DNA of 64,000 bases from Pseudoramibacter alactolyticus (GTDB taxonomy: Bacteria > Bacillota > Clostridia > Eubacteriales > Eubacteriaceae), in the NCBI RefSeq assembly GCF_050908235.1, contig NZ_CP194340.1, one strand, 5' to 3'. Made by a program: the position numbers and the translations under genes. A model generated the notes under the pieces. The model was not told the origin of the DNA and did no database searches. It saw only the letters and a list, made by a program, of their open reading frames with translations. Below are positions 36,026 through 44,711 of the stretch, one piece after another. How positions within the stretch are numbered: position 1 is the stretch's first letter; each line of letters begins with the position of its first letter.

Positions 36026-37218
36026 CTCACGTAGAGAAACCCTTGGCGGGCGTGAAGGTGTTGGATTTGACCCAGGCTTACAGCGGACCGTTTGCAACCA
36101 TGCATTTGGCCGACCACGGCGCGGAAGTAATTAAAGTGGAAATTCCCGGAAGTGGCGACCAGACCAGGGACTGGTCGCCACTCCGAAATGGCGCCAGCGG
36201 ATATTTCGGCTATATCAACCGCAATAAAAAAGGAATTGCCCTGAATCTGAAGTCGGATGAGGGAAAAGAAGTCTTCAAAGATCTGGTTAGAGAAGTAGAC
36301 GTTGTTTGTGAAAATTTTCGCGTGGGGACAATGGAAAAATTAGGGCTGGATTATGAAGTGCTCAAGGCGGTTAATCCGGGTCTGATCTATGCTTCGATTT
36401 CCGGATTCGGGTTGGAGGGATCAATGGCGAAGTTGCCTTGCTATGATGTTGTGGCACAGGCGGAAGGCGGTATGATCAGCATGACAGGCTTCCCTGGTCA
36501 GCCAGTGAAGGTGGGGCCGGCGATCGCGGATAACTATTCCGGGACATATCTTGCCTTGGGAATAACCATGGCTCTCTACCAAAAGCAAAAGACAGGAATG
36601 GGGCGCCGTTTGGATGTATCGATGGTTGATACGATCTTTTCGATATTGGAAAGCGGTGTGGTAGAGTATACGGTCAACGGCAAAATGGTAGGCCCATCGG
36701 GGAATCGGGATCCAAGTATCGCGCCCTTCGATTCTTTTCCGGCAAAGGATGGGGAATTTGTAATGGCATGCGGAACAGACAAATTTTGGAAACGGCTCTG
36801 TGAGGTAATGAAGAAACCAGAGTTGGTAGAGGATGAACGTTACAATTCGAATGCCCAGCGTTTGGTTAATTATGCAGAACTGAAAAAAGAAATCGCATCC
36901 TGGTCGGAAAGGTTTACGATCAGGGAAGTTGAAGAGCAGATCGTCCGGGCGGGAATTCCTTTCGGGCGGATCAAAAACATGCAGCAGGTTTGCGAATCTG
37001 AGTTGATTAAGAGTCGAAACATGTTATGGACGGTACATGATCATGGAATCGGAGAGGACATCCTAATCCCGGGCACGCCAATCAAATTCCATGGCAGCGA
37101 AGATAGAGTTCGTTTTTCGGCACCGGTTCTGGGAGAAAATACCAAAGAGATCTTGAGCGATCTTGCGGGATATTCAGAGAAGAAGATTAAGCAACTGCAG
37201 AAAGATGCTGTGATCTGA
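36022..37218 (+). CDS. Family III CoA-transferase (CaiB/BaiF type)
   Basis: 398 aa. VKVLDLTQAYSGPFATMHLADHGAEVIKVE is the family start. The catalytic Asp is in PCYDVVAQAEGGMISMTG. YINRNKKGIALNLKSDEGK contributes to CoA binding. Members move CoA between carboxylic acids through an aspartyl anhydride. As the last gene of this operon it could activate the imported acid using acyl-CoA made by the oxidoreductase, or recover the CoA bond; the direction is inferred only. Confidence 0.92.
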   Translation: MTHVEKPLAGVKVLDLTQAYSGPFATMHLADHGAEVIKVEIPGSGDQTRDWSPLRNGASGYFGYINRNKKGIALNLKSDEGKEVFKDLVREVDVVCENFRVGTMEKLGLDYEVLKAVNPGLIYASISGFGLEGSMAKLPCYDVVAQAEGGMISMTGFPGQPVKVGPAIADNYSGTYLALGITMALYQKQKTGMGRRLDVSMVDTIFSILESGVVEYTVNGKMVGPSGNRDPSIAPFDSFPAKDGEFVMACGTDKFWKRLCEVMKKPELVEDERYNSNAQRLVNYAELKKEIASWSERFTIREVEEQIVRAGIPFGRIKNMQQVCESELIKSRNMLWTVHDHGIGEDILIPGTPIKFHGSEDRVRFSAPVLGENTKEILSDLAGYSEKKIKQLQKDAVI

Positions 37219-37361
37219 AGATGTTGATTTTTCCTGAGATTTGATGTTGCGCGGCTCGATTGTTTAGATCATTCTATGGGCTCACAGCATCTATGCAAAG
37301 GGAGTTAGAGCATATCATCAGTGTATTAATCGAATTAAAATAATTGGCATATAGGTTGTAC

Positions 37362-37389
37362 AAAAAACATCTCAAAAGAGATGTTTTTT
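37362..37389. terminator. Bidirectional terminator between convergent operons
   Basis: AAAAAACATCTC, loop AAAA, GAGATGTTTTTT: a perfect stem with A and T runs on both sides. It serves the catabolic operon on plus and mrnC on minus, whose coding ends at 37399. Confidence 0.9.
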
Positions 37390-37398
37390 GCGTATGAT

Positions 37399-37854
37399 CT
37401 ACGATGGCTTTTTCCAAACGGCCTCCGTCGCGCGGATGGCGCGCCCCATCAGTTCGCGTTCCCGCGCGGTGTCGCCGGTGAGATTCAAGTAGCCGAAGAG
37501 TGCCTCGAGCCCCGTGGCATAGCGGTAATCCATCTTATCCGCATGCTTAGGGGGGATGCTTTTGGTGTTGCGCCCCCGGCGGACCAGATCCTGCTCCGGC
37601 TCGGTCAGCATCGGCAGCAGCTGGCGGATGGCTGCGGCTTGGGCGCTGGCCCGCACATAGCGCGCCGCCAGACGGGTCAGGTGGTTGACGTTTTGCAGGC
37701 CCCGGGCGATCAGGTAGCGGCGGATATAATCCGAATAGACCGCGTCACCGATATAGGCCAGGGTTAATGGATTCAGCCGGCGGGCCTCCTCGGGGGCATA
37801 AACTCGGGTGAGGCGCGCCGCGATATCGGTTGTTTCGCTTACGCTTTGTGCCAT
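37399..37854 (-). CDS. mrnC: Mini-ribonuclease III
   Basis: 151 aa. RNase III catalytic domain without a dsRNA-binding domain: LNPLTLAYIGDAVYSDYIRRYL has the acidic cluster, and ATGLEALFGYLNLTG the second active-site part. It matures 23S rRNA ends in Firmicutes. Its start overlaps the end of cysS by 16 bases, the usual Firmicute pairing. Confidence 0.93.
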   Translation of the reverse strand: MAQSVSETTDIAARLTRVYAPEEARRLNPLTLAYIGDAVYSDYIRRYLIARGLQNVNHLTRLAARYVRASAQAAAIRQLLPMLTEPEQDLVRRGRNTKSIPPKHADKMDYRYATGLEALFGYLNLTGDTARERELMGRAIRATEAVWKKPS

Positions 37855-39236
37855 TTGACGCCTTCCCGGGTGTCCTCCAGCACGATGCCGCGGGCGGCGA
37901 GTTCGTCGCGGATGGCATCGGCACGGGCAAAATCTCTGGCCCTGCGGGCGGCCTGCCGCTCGGCGATAAGCGCCTCCACTTCGCTTTCGAGATGACTGTC
38001 CGGTTCTTTTTCGGCCAGACCGATCACGCCGGCCAGCTCCCGGAAAAGCTTGAGAGCGGCGGTGACGGCGCTTTTGGGCGAGGATTCCGACAGGGCGGTG
38101 TTGGCCGCGCGCACCAGCTCGAACATGGCGGCGATGGCGTCGGCGGTGTTGAGATCGTCGTTCATCGCGGCGATAAAGCCGTTTTTGTATTGGGTAAGGC
38201 TTTGGATCCAGGCAGCTTCATCGGGGGATGGCTTGCGGTCTTCGGCGTGGTCCGCCAGATAAATCATCTGATTTTTCGCGTTGTAAAAGCGCTCGAGGGC
38301 GTTTTGTGCCGAGGCCAGCAGTTCGTCGGAGAAGTTGACCGGGCTGCGGTAGTGGGCCATCAGCATGAACATGCGCACCACCTCGAGGTCGTATTTGCCG
38401 GCAATGTCCCGGACGGTGAAGAAATTGCCTTTGGATTTGGACATTTTTTCGTCGTTGATATTGATGTAGCCGTTATGCACCCAGTAACGGGCGAATTCGC
38501 AGCCGCAGCTCCCTTCGGACTGGGCGATTTCGTTCTCGTGGTGGGGAAAGATCAAGTCCTGACCGCCGCCGTGGATATCGATGGTTTCCCCCAGAAATTT
38601 GCGGCTCATGGCCGAGCATTCGATGTGCCAGCCCGGCCGGCCCCGCCCCCAGGGGCTGTCCCAATAAGGTTCGCCCGGCTTGGCCTTCTTCCACAGGGCA
38701 AAGTCGAGGGGGCTGTGCTTTTCGTCGTTGACGTCGATGCGGGCGCCGGCCTCGAGATCGGCGACGTTTTGCCCCGAGAGCTTGCCGTAATCCGGGAAGC
38801 GGTCCACCGCGTAATACACATTGCCGCCGACGTTGTAGGCCAGGCCCCTGTCTTCGAGGGCTTTGACCATCGCGATGATTTCCGGCATCGTGTCGGACAC
38901 CCGGGGATGCACCGTCGCGCGGCGAATGCCCAGAGCGTCGGCATCCTTGAAATATTCGGCGATGTATTTATCGGCGATTTCCTTGGCGGTGCAGCCTTCT
39001 TCGTGGCTGCGGTTAATGATTTTGTCGTCCACGTCGGTGAAATTCTGCACGAAGGTCACGTCGTAGCCGATGTATTCGAGAAAACGGCGCAGCACGTCGA
39101 AGACGATAAAGGGGCGGGCGTTGCCGATATGAAAATAATTATAGACCGTGGGTCCGCAGGAATACATGCGGACCTTGCCCGGCTCGATGGGCACGAATTC
39201 TTCCTTTCGCTGGGTCATGGTGTTGTATAATTTCAT
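37839..39236 (-). CDS. cysS: Cysteinyl-tRNA synthetase
   Basis: 465 aa from the ATG at 39236 (MKLYNTMTQRKEEFVPIEPG), with CAGGAG upstream. The open frame extends 50 codons further, but those residues do not resemble the family. Class I marks are the HIGH-type HIGNARP and the KMSKSKGN loop. Zinc ligands include YSCGPTVYN, GWHIECSAMS and the HHENEIAQSE region. It supplies Cys-tRNA and is cotranscribed with mrnC. No T-box motif is seen in its leader. Confidence 0.96.
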   Translation of the reverse strand: MKLYNTMTQRKEEFVPIEPGKVRMYSCGPTVYNYFHIGNARPFIVFDVLRRFLEYIGYDVTFVQNFTDVDDKIINRSHEEGCTAKEIADKYIAEYFKDADALGIRRATVHPRVSDTMPEIIAMVKALEDRGLAYNVGGNVYYAVDRFPDYGKLSGQNVADLEAGARIDVNDEKHSPLDFALWKKAKPGEPYWDSPWGRGRPGWHIECSAMSRKFLGETIDIHGGGQDLIFPHHENEIAQSEGSCGCEFARYWVHNGYININDEKMSKSKGNFFTVRDIAGKYDLEVVRMFMLMAHYRSPVNFSDELLASAQNALERFYNAKNQMIYLADHAEDRKPSPDEAAWIQSLTQYKNGFIAAMNDDLNTADAIAAMFELVRAANTALSESSPKSAVTAALKLFRELAGVIGLAEKEPDSHLESEVEALIAERQAARRARDFARADAIRDELAARGIVLEDTREGVKWHKA

Positions 39237-39356
39237 TGAGTGCTCCTGAAAATAAATTTGAGGGCGCGGCGGGCAAACGCTTGCCGAGACAGCGCCGATC
39301 GTCAGCCTGATGCGCGGTGAATGGGCACCCACGCGTTCGGCGGCTAAATTTTTTTT

Positions 39357-39365
39357 ATTATAACA
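39357..39365 (-). promoter_or_regulatory. Extended -10 promoter of cysS-mrnC
   Basis: On the minus strand TG-T-TATAAT, about 120 bases before the cysS start. No T-box or other riboswitch signature is seen in the leader. Confidence 0.6.
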
Positions 39366-39427
39366 TAAGGGCAAGGGCATTCCCACGACAAATCCAGAGA
39401 AAAACGGTTTAACTTGTGACAGTGAAG

Positions 39428-39436
39428 TGGTATAAT
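39428..39436 (+). promoter_or_regulatory. Extended -10 promoter of the yerC-type gene
   Basis: TG-G-TATAAT, 39 bases before ATG 39476. It is divergent from the cysS promoter. Confidence 0.65.
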
Positions 39437-39475
39437 AATAAATATTTTTAATTGTGAAGAAACAGAGGTAAGTTT

Positions 39476-39760
39476 ATGGAAGTCAGAAGAGAGGCTCTGG
39501 TGCGGGCGCTTTTATCGATAGAGGATGCGCAGATGGCAAACGATCTGCTTGACGACATGTGCACGATCAAGGAAATTGAGGACATGGCCAACCGGCTGAC
39601 CATCGCCGAACTTCTGGCCGCCGGCAAAACCTTCATCGATGTGGAAAAAGCCACCGGCGCGAGCTCAGCCACCATCAGCCGCGTCAACAAGTGCCTCAAG
39701 CACGGCCGGGGCTACCGCCGGGTGATTGACCGCATGAACGAAGCCGAACCCGGCGAGTGA
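39476..39760 (+). CDS. YerC/YecD-family TrpR-like DNA-binding protein
   Basis: 94 aa, all helical. TIKEIEDMANRLTIAELLAAGKTFIDVE followed by ATGASSATISRVNKCLKHG is the Trp-repressor-type HTH of the YerC family. The regulated genes of this family are not established. ATG 39476 has GAGGTAAG upstream, and the aminotransferase gene follows 92 bases later. Confidence 0.9.
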   Translation: MEVRREALVRALLSIEDAQMANDLLDDMCTIKEIEDMANRLTIAELLAAGKTFIDVEKATGASSATISRVNKCLKHGRGYRRVIDRMNEAEPGE

Positions 39761-39852
39761 TCGGTGAGCGCCGCAGGCGGGTCAGAGATCAGAGCATTCA
39801 ATCAATAAAGCCAAATGGAACCGCATAGGACCGTTATAGAAAGAAGCCAATT

Positions 39853-41070
39853 ATGAGAAAATTTTATAAATCCCACAAGCTGGACAATGTGTGCTACGAC
39901 ATTCGCGGGCCGGTGGTGGAGGAAGCCAACCGGATGATGCGCGACGGCATCGACATCGTGATGCTCAACACCGGCAACCCGCCGTCCTTCCAGATGAACG
40001 CCCCGGACGAAGTAATTCGCGACGTGCGCCTGCATTTAAAGGATTCTGAGCCCTATTGTCATTCCAAGGGACTGTTTCCGGCGCGCAAGGCCATCGTGCA
40101 GTATTATCAAACTGAGGGCCTCATGGACCTCACCGAAGAGGATGTGTATATCGGTAACGGCTCCAGCGAATTGGTGACCATGTGCATGCAGGGACTGCTC
40201 GACGATGGGGACGAAATGCTCATCCCCACGCCGGACTATCCGCTGTGGACGGCCTCGACGGCTTTGTCCGGCGGCAAACCGGTGCACTATCTGTGTGATG
40301 AAGCCAGCAATTGGTATCCGGATCTCGACGATATCCGCGCCAAGATCACACCGAAGACCAAGGGCATCGTCGTCATCAACCCGAACAACCCCACCGGAGC
40401 GGTCTATCCCAAGGAGATCCTCGAGGATATCGTGAAGATTGCCGTGGAAAATGATTTGATCATCTTCTCCGACGAAATTTACGACCATATTATCTACGAC
40501 GGCAAGCCCTTTTATCATCTGGGCAATATGACCGACGAAACCCTGGTGGTCACCCTCAACGGCCTTTCCAAGAGTCACCGGGTGCCGGGTTTTCGCGTGG
40601 GGTGGATGGTGCTCTCCGGGAATCGCGACGATGCCAGAGATTATATCGAGGGCATCGATATTCTCACCTCGATGCGGCTGTGTGCCAATGTGCCGGCGCA
40701 GTACGCGATTCAAACCTCGCTGGGCGGCTATCAAAGCGTGCGGGATCTGGTGGCTCCGGAAGGCCGGCTGCATCAGCAGCGGGACATTGTTTATGAAGGG
40801 ATCAATGCGATTCCGGGGCTGTCCTGTGTAAAGCCCGATGGTGCGATGTACGCCTTTGTGAAGATCGACACGCCGCGCTTTAATATTACCGACGACGTGC
40901 AGTTTGCCCTGGACATGCTCAAGCGGGAAAAGGTGCTCATCGTGCAGGGCTCCGGGTTTAACTGGCCGGAACCCGATCATTTTCGCATTGTTTTTCTGCC
41001 GAGTCCCATCCAGCTTAAGGACACCATGGGCCGCATCGGGCACTTCATGGGCCATTACATTCAGGAGTGA
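39853..41070 (+). CDS. alaT: Class I/II aminotransferase, alanine (AlaT/AlaA) type
   Basis: 405 aa PLP enzyme. IDIVMLNTGNPPSFQMNAPDE and YCHSKGLFPARKAI are AlaA-like. NPNNPTGAVYPKEIL gives the substrate-binding Asn, FSDEIYDHIIYDG the PLP-ring Asp and Tyr, and LNGLSKSHRVPGFRVGW the Schiff-base Lys and phosphate Arg. It probably interconverts alanine and pyruvate with glutamate/2-oxoglutarate. The PspC gene starts three bases after its stop. Confidence 0.9.
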   Translation: MRKFYKSHKLDNVCYDIRGPVVEEANRMMRDGIDIVMLNTGNPPSFQMNAPDEVIRDVRLHLKDSEPYCHSKGLFPARKAIVQYYQTEGLMDLTEEDVYIGNGSSELVTMCMQGLLDDGDEMLIPTPDYPLWTASTALSGGKPVHYLCDEASNWYPDLDDIRAKITPKTKGIVVINPNNPTGAVYPKEILEDIVKIAVENDLIIFSDEIYDHIIYDGKPFYHLGNMTDETLVVTLNGLSKSHRVPGFRVGWMVLSGNRDDARDYIEGIDILTSMRLCANVPAQYAIQTSLGGYQSVRDLVAPEGRLHQQRDIVYEGINAIPGLSCVKPDGAMYAFVKIDTPRFNITDDVQFALDMLKREKVLIVQGSGFNWPEPDHFRIVFLPSPIQLKDTMGRIGHFMGHYIQE

Positions 41071-41073
41071 CCC

Positions 41074-41379
41074 ATGCGCCGTTTCAAGGGGCTGCACCGC
41101 AACCGTGAGCAGGGGGTCTTAACCGGTGTGTGTCAGGGGCTCGGGGAGTACTTTGATATTTCCCCTTGGCTCATCCGACTGGTGTTCATCGTGGTGACGC
41201 TGCCCTGGGTGCTCAATGTGGCATCGACGGTGGCGGCGGTCGCCGTTTATATCGCTTTGTCGTTTATTATACCGAGCGGCCGCAAAGATCCGCCGGGGGA
41301 TGGCGGCCACCACAACACGGTGGATGCGGATTACACGGTGATCGACGAAGATGATCCGACAGACGGCAAAGCCGTGTGA
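41074..41379 (+). CDS. PspC-domain membrane protein
   Basis: 101 aa. Basic start RRFKGLHRNREQGVLTGVCQGLGEYFDISPWLIRLVF is the PspC signature, with one or two membrane segments (VASTVAAVAVYIALSFIIP) and an acidic end. PspC proteins are linked to envelope stress, but the role here is unknown. It is tightly coupled to the aminotransferase gene. Confidence 0.9.
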   Translation: MRRFKGLHRNREQGVLTGVCQGLGEYFDISPWLIRLVFIVVTLPWVLNVASTVAAVAVYIALSFIIPSGRKDPPGDGGHHNTVDADYTVIDEDDPTDGKAV

Positions 41380-41433
41380 AAAAAGATGCTCTGTTTGAGA
41401 AAAGAACGGGGGATTAAAATTTCGTGAGAGTTT

Positions 41434-41904
41434 ATGGAAAAATTTTTTAAAACCACATCGCCGGAGGCGACGGCCGGTTTGGGCGAAGCCCTGGGCCGCA
41501 CACTGGCGGGCAGGAACGGACTGGTGTATCTCACCGGGGATTTGGGCGCCGGCAAAACCACGCTGATGCAAGGCATTGCATCGGGGCTCGGGCTTGACGC
41601 CCGGGTGACCAGCCCGACTTTTGCTCTGGTGAACGCATACGGCCGCGATGAAGAGGCGGTGTATCATATGGATCTGTATCGGCTGGAGGATATGGACGAG
41701 CTGATGGAGATCGGCTTTGAGGATTTTCTGGCAGATGAAACCCTGATCTTTGTGGAGTGGCCGGATCTGCTGCTCAATGAAGGCTACGCACCGCTGGCGG
41801 CCATTGACCTGCGCCGGGATCCGGCGGATGCCGTGAGCCGAATCATTTGCTTTAAAACGGCGGATGCCTCTTTGGCAGAAAGGGTGGCCGAATTTGAAAG
41901 CTGA
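41434..41904 (+). CDS. tsaE: tRNA threonylcarbamoyladenosine biosynthesis ATPase TsaE
   Basis: 156 aa. P-loop GDLGAGKTTLMQGIASGLGL, then SPTFALVNAYG, HMDLYRLEDMDELMEIGFEDF and VEWPDLL, all typical. It works with TsaB and TsaD in the t6A37 modification of ANN-decoding tRNAs. TsaB/TsaD are not adjacent here; instead ispD overlaps the 3' end. Confidence 0.95.
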   Translation: MEKFFKTTSPEATAGLGEALGRTLAGRNGLVYLTGDLGAGKTTLMQGIASGLGLDARVTSPTFALVNAYGRDEEAVYHMDLYRLEDMDELMEIGFEDFLADETLIFVEWPDLLLNEGYAPLAAIDLRRDPADAVSRIICFKTADASLAERVAEFES

Positions 41905-42646
41905 GCGCGTTGAAAATACGGCAAAGGCTGGAACGGTAGACGGCAAGCGGCATTTTATTACGGCGGTGATTCCCGCCGCGGGACAGGGCAGCCGCATGAA
42001 GGCCGCGATGAACAAGCAATACCTGACCCTTGCCGGAAAGCCGATCCTCTCCTACGCGATCGATGCCTTCGAGGCCTGTGAATTGGTGAACGAAATCGTC
42101 GTCGTCATCAACGCGAATGAGCGAAATATTTTTCGCCGGGAGGTCACGGCGAGACGGCGCTACCGAAAACTAAAGACCGTGATCGGCGGAGACTGCCGTC
42201 AGGCATCGGTGCTCAACGGGCTTAAGGGAGCGGATCCCCGCTGCGATCTCGTAATGATCCACGACGGGGCGCGCCCGCTGATCAATCAGCAGCTCATTTT
42301 GAAGTGCATTGCCGAGACGCTGCGCACCAAAGCGACGGTGGTGGCGGTGCCGGCCAAAAACACCATTAAGGTGGTGCGCCAGGAGAACGGCACGGCGATT
42401 GTGGATCACACCCCGGACCGGGAAAACCTTTACGAGGTGCAGACCCCGCAGTCCTTTGATTATGCACTCATCATGGCGGCCTACACCAAGGCCGCAGCCG
42501 ACGGGGTGGCCGCGACAGACGATGCATCCTTGGTCGAGCATTACGGCGAGCCGGTAACCATCGTCCGCGGCTATTACAATAACATCAAAATCACGACGCC
42601 GGAGGATCTGATGATCGCTGGTGCTGTGTTGGCCGTTCGGCCATAG
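41864..42646 (+). CDS. ispD: 2-C-methyl-D-erythritol 4-phosphate cytidylyltransferase
   Basis: MEP pathway enzyme making CDP-methylerythritol from CTP. The domain begins with VIPAAGQGSRMKAAMNKQYL (CTP-binding loop), followed by VVVINANERN, MIHDGARPLI, ENLYEVQTPQSF, ATDDASLVEHYG and NIKITTPEDL. Two starts are possible: ATG 41864 (260 aa, 41-base overlap with tsaE) or TTG 41894 (250 aa). The domain proper starts about 30 residues in, so the lead is atypical either way. Confidence 0.93.
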   Translation: MPLWQKGWPNLKAERVENTAKAGTVDGKRHFITAVIPAAGQGSRMKAAMNKQYLTLAGKPILSYAIDAFEACELVNEIVVVINANERNIFRREVTARRRYRKLKTVIGGDCRQASVLNGLKGADPRCDLVMIHDGARPLINQQLILKCIAETLRTKATVVAVPAKNTIKVVRQENGTAIVDHTPDRENLYEVQTPQSFDYALIMAAYTKAAADGVAATDDASLVEHYGEPVTIVRGYYNNIKITTPEDLMIAGAVLAVRP

Positions 42647-42747
42647 CTCTGACGCGACAGGCTCAGGCATATTCAACAACGAAATGCGCAATGCGCAGCG
42701 AATCAGTGAACAAGACAGTCGTACGACAGTCAATGGGAGGTTCTGCT

Positions 42748-43707
42748 ATGGAATTAAATGAAGAATTATTGGCGAGAATGGATTACCGTATGAATCAGGT
42801 GCGGTTCTTTGAAGAGAAAATTCGGGAATTGGTGGCTGACGGCGCTTTAAACGGCGCGGTGCATCTGGCCATCGGACAGGAAGCCTCGGACATCGGCGCG
42901 TGCCTGGCGCTGGATGCCGGCGACTGGGTGACGATGACCCATCGCTGTCACGGACAGGCCATCGCTTCCGGGATGGAGGTGCGCAGGATGATGGCCGAGG
43001 TGCTGGGCAAAAAGAGCGGTCTCTGCGGCGGCAAAGCCGGCTCGCTTCATCTGGCGGATGCCTCGGTGCGGAATCTGGGCGCGGCGGATGTGCCGGGTCA
43101 GGGGTTTAGCGTGGCCTGCGGTGCGGCGCTAACCCAGAAACTTCAGAAAACCGGCAACGCCGTGCTCTGTTTTGGCGGAGACGGAGCGGCCGATGAAGGC
43201 AGCTTTCACGAAGCGCTCAATCTCGCGGCGGTGTGGCAGCTGCCGGTGATCTTCTTCATCGAAAATAATTTTTACAGCGGAACCACCGCCATTGAAGACC
43301 ATATGAAAGGTGAACACATTGCCGACCGCGCCCATGCCTATGGCATGCCCGGCATCACCGTGGACGGCAATGACGTGGTGGCGGTGTTTACCGCGGTGGA
43401 TCAGGCGCGGGCCCATGTGAAAGAAGGCAACGGCCCGGCGCTGATCGAAGCACAGACCTATCGCCTTTGCGGCCACGACACGGCGGACCTCCAGCTTTAC
43501 CGCCCCAAGGAAGAAGTGGAAGCCTGGGTGGAGAACGATCCCATTGTCCGATTTGAAGAACAGCTGCAGTCGGATTTTCAAATGGCCCCTGAAGTGATTG
43601 ATCAGCTTAAGAAAAACGCCAAGCGTTCGGTGGAGGAAGCAGCGGATTTCGCAATAAATGCCGATGAACCGGCGATGAGCGAAGTGATCACCGGTGTTTT
43701 CGCATAA
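42748..43707 (+). CDS. Thiamine-diphosphate 2-oxoacid/acetoin dehydrogenase E1, alpha subunit
   Basis: 319 aa from ATG 42748 (GGGAGG upstream, MELNEELLARMDYRMNQVRFFEEKI). The TPP core is intact: THRCHGQAIASG with the conserved Arg-x-His, GKKSGLCGGKAGSLHLAD, the Mg/TPP motif GGDGAADEGSFHEALNLAAV ending in FFIENN, and the second loop RLCGHDTADLQLYR with conserved His. It pairs with the beta gene 12 bases downstream. Sequence resembles AcoA/PdhA types; the substrate is undetermined. The third gene of the set is not a normal E2 or E3 (see 44712). Confidence 0.92.
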   Translation: MELNEELLARMDYRMNQVRFFEEKIRELVADGALNGAVHLAIGQEASDIGACLALDAGDWVTMTHRCHGQAIASGMEVRRMMAEVLGKKSGLCGGKAGSLHLADASVRNLGAADVPGQGFSVACGAALTQKLQKTGNAVLCFGGDGAADEGSFHEALNLAAVWQLPVIFFIENNFYSGTTAIEDHMKGEHIADRAHAYGMPGITVDGNDVVAVFTAVDQARAHVKEGNGPALIEAQTYRLCGHDTADLQLYRPKEEVEAWVENDPIVRFEEQLQSDFQMAPEVIDQLKKNAKRSVEEAADFAINADEPAMSEVITGVFA

Positions 43708-43719
43708 GGAGGCAGGACG

Positions 43720-44691
43720 ATGGAACTCAAAGAAATGACCTATAAAGAAGCGCTGAAATTGGCACTGAAAGAAATGATGACTGCTGACGGCGACGTGGTG
43801 ATCTTTGGCGAAGATGTGCGCCAGGGCGGCGGTGTGACGCTGGGGCTCGTTCAGGAATTCGGCGAAGCTCGGGTGATGGATACCCCGGCCAGCGAATCGG
43901 CAATGGTGGGCTGTGCCGTGGGGGCGGCCATGACGGGGCTGATCCCGGTGGTGGCGCTGCGCTCGATGGATCAGGCAGCGCTGGCATTGGGCGAAATCAT
44001 CGGCGCAGCCGCGCGCACCGCCTATACCTCCGGCGGCCAGTATCACGTGCCGCTGACACTGCTCATTCCGACGGGGCTCGGCGACGGTGTGCGGCAGGCC
44101 GGTCAGACCTTGGAAGGGCTTTTCGCGCAGATTCCCGGGCTTAAAATCGTGGCGGCCTCGACTCCGGCTCAGGCCAAGGGGCTGCTCAAATCGGCGATTG
44201 CCGATCCCAATCCGGTCGTCTTTTTGATGAATCAGGACTTAATGGCTCTAAAAAGTCAGGTGCCGGCCAATGCGGATTATACCCTGCCGTTGGAAACGGC
44301 CTATGTGGAGCATCCCGGTGACGACATGACCATTGTGACTTGGGGCGCCTCGCTGGTGACAGTGCTCAAAGCGATGGCCGAGCGGGACGATGTCTCGGCG
44401 GAAGTGATCAATCCGATGACCCTTGCGCCGATGGATATCGGCGCGGTGCTCGCTTCGGTGAAGCGGACCGGGCACTTGTTGATTGTGCACGAAGGCAGTA
44501 AGACGGGCGGTATTGGGGCGGAAATAGCGGCGTCGGTGATCGAAAGCGACACCTTTGACTATCTCGAGGCGCCCATTGTCCGCCTGTGCGGTCTCGATAC
44601 GCCAATGCCCTACAACCGCAGACTGCAGGATGTGGTTGCCCCTCAAAAAGAAGACGTGCTTCAGGCCATTGACGACCTGTTGGATTTATAA
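43720..44691 (+). CDS. Thiamine-diphosphate dehydrogenase E1, beta subunit, lacking the lipoyl-acylation His
   Basis: 323 aa. MTYKEALKLALKEMM, VVIFGEDVRQGGGV and RVMDTPASESAMVG are normal, the last with the conserved Glu that activates TPP. PGLKIVAASTPAQAKGLLKSAI and the C-terminal LIVHEGSKTGGIGAEIAA match E1-beta. In known E1-beta the segment L-H-S-x-S-L-E-G carries a His (about residue 128) that protonates the lipoyl sulfur during reductive acylation. Here the aligned segment is QAGQTLEG, with Ala-Gly in place of His-Ser. The subunit looks otherwise sound, so the change is unlikely to reflect decay. Confidence 0.92.
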   Translation: MELKEMTYKEALKLALKEMMTADGDVVIFGEDVRQGGGVTLGLVQEFGEARVMDTPASESAMVGCAVGAAMTGLIPVVALRSMDQAALALGEIIGAAARTAYTSGGQYHVPLTLLIPTGLGDGVRQAGQTLEGLFAQIPGLKIVAASTPAQAKGLLKSAIADPNPVVFLMNQDLMALKSQVPANADYTLPLETAYVEHPGDDMTIVTWGASLVTVLKAMAERDDVSAEVINPMTLAPMDIGAVLASVKRTGHLLIVHEGSKTGGIGAEIAASVIESDTFDYLEAPIVRLCGLDTPMPYNRRLQDVVAPQKEDVLQAIDDLLDL

Positions 44692-44711
44692 ACTGCGGGA
44701 AGGAGCGAAGC

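Noticed and set aside
39237..39365. T-box leader for cysS
   Set aside because: The conserved T-box AGGGTGGnACCGCG and specifier structure are not seen. A GGGTGCCCATTCACCGCG stretch is only superficially similar.
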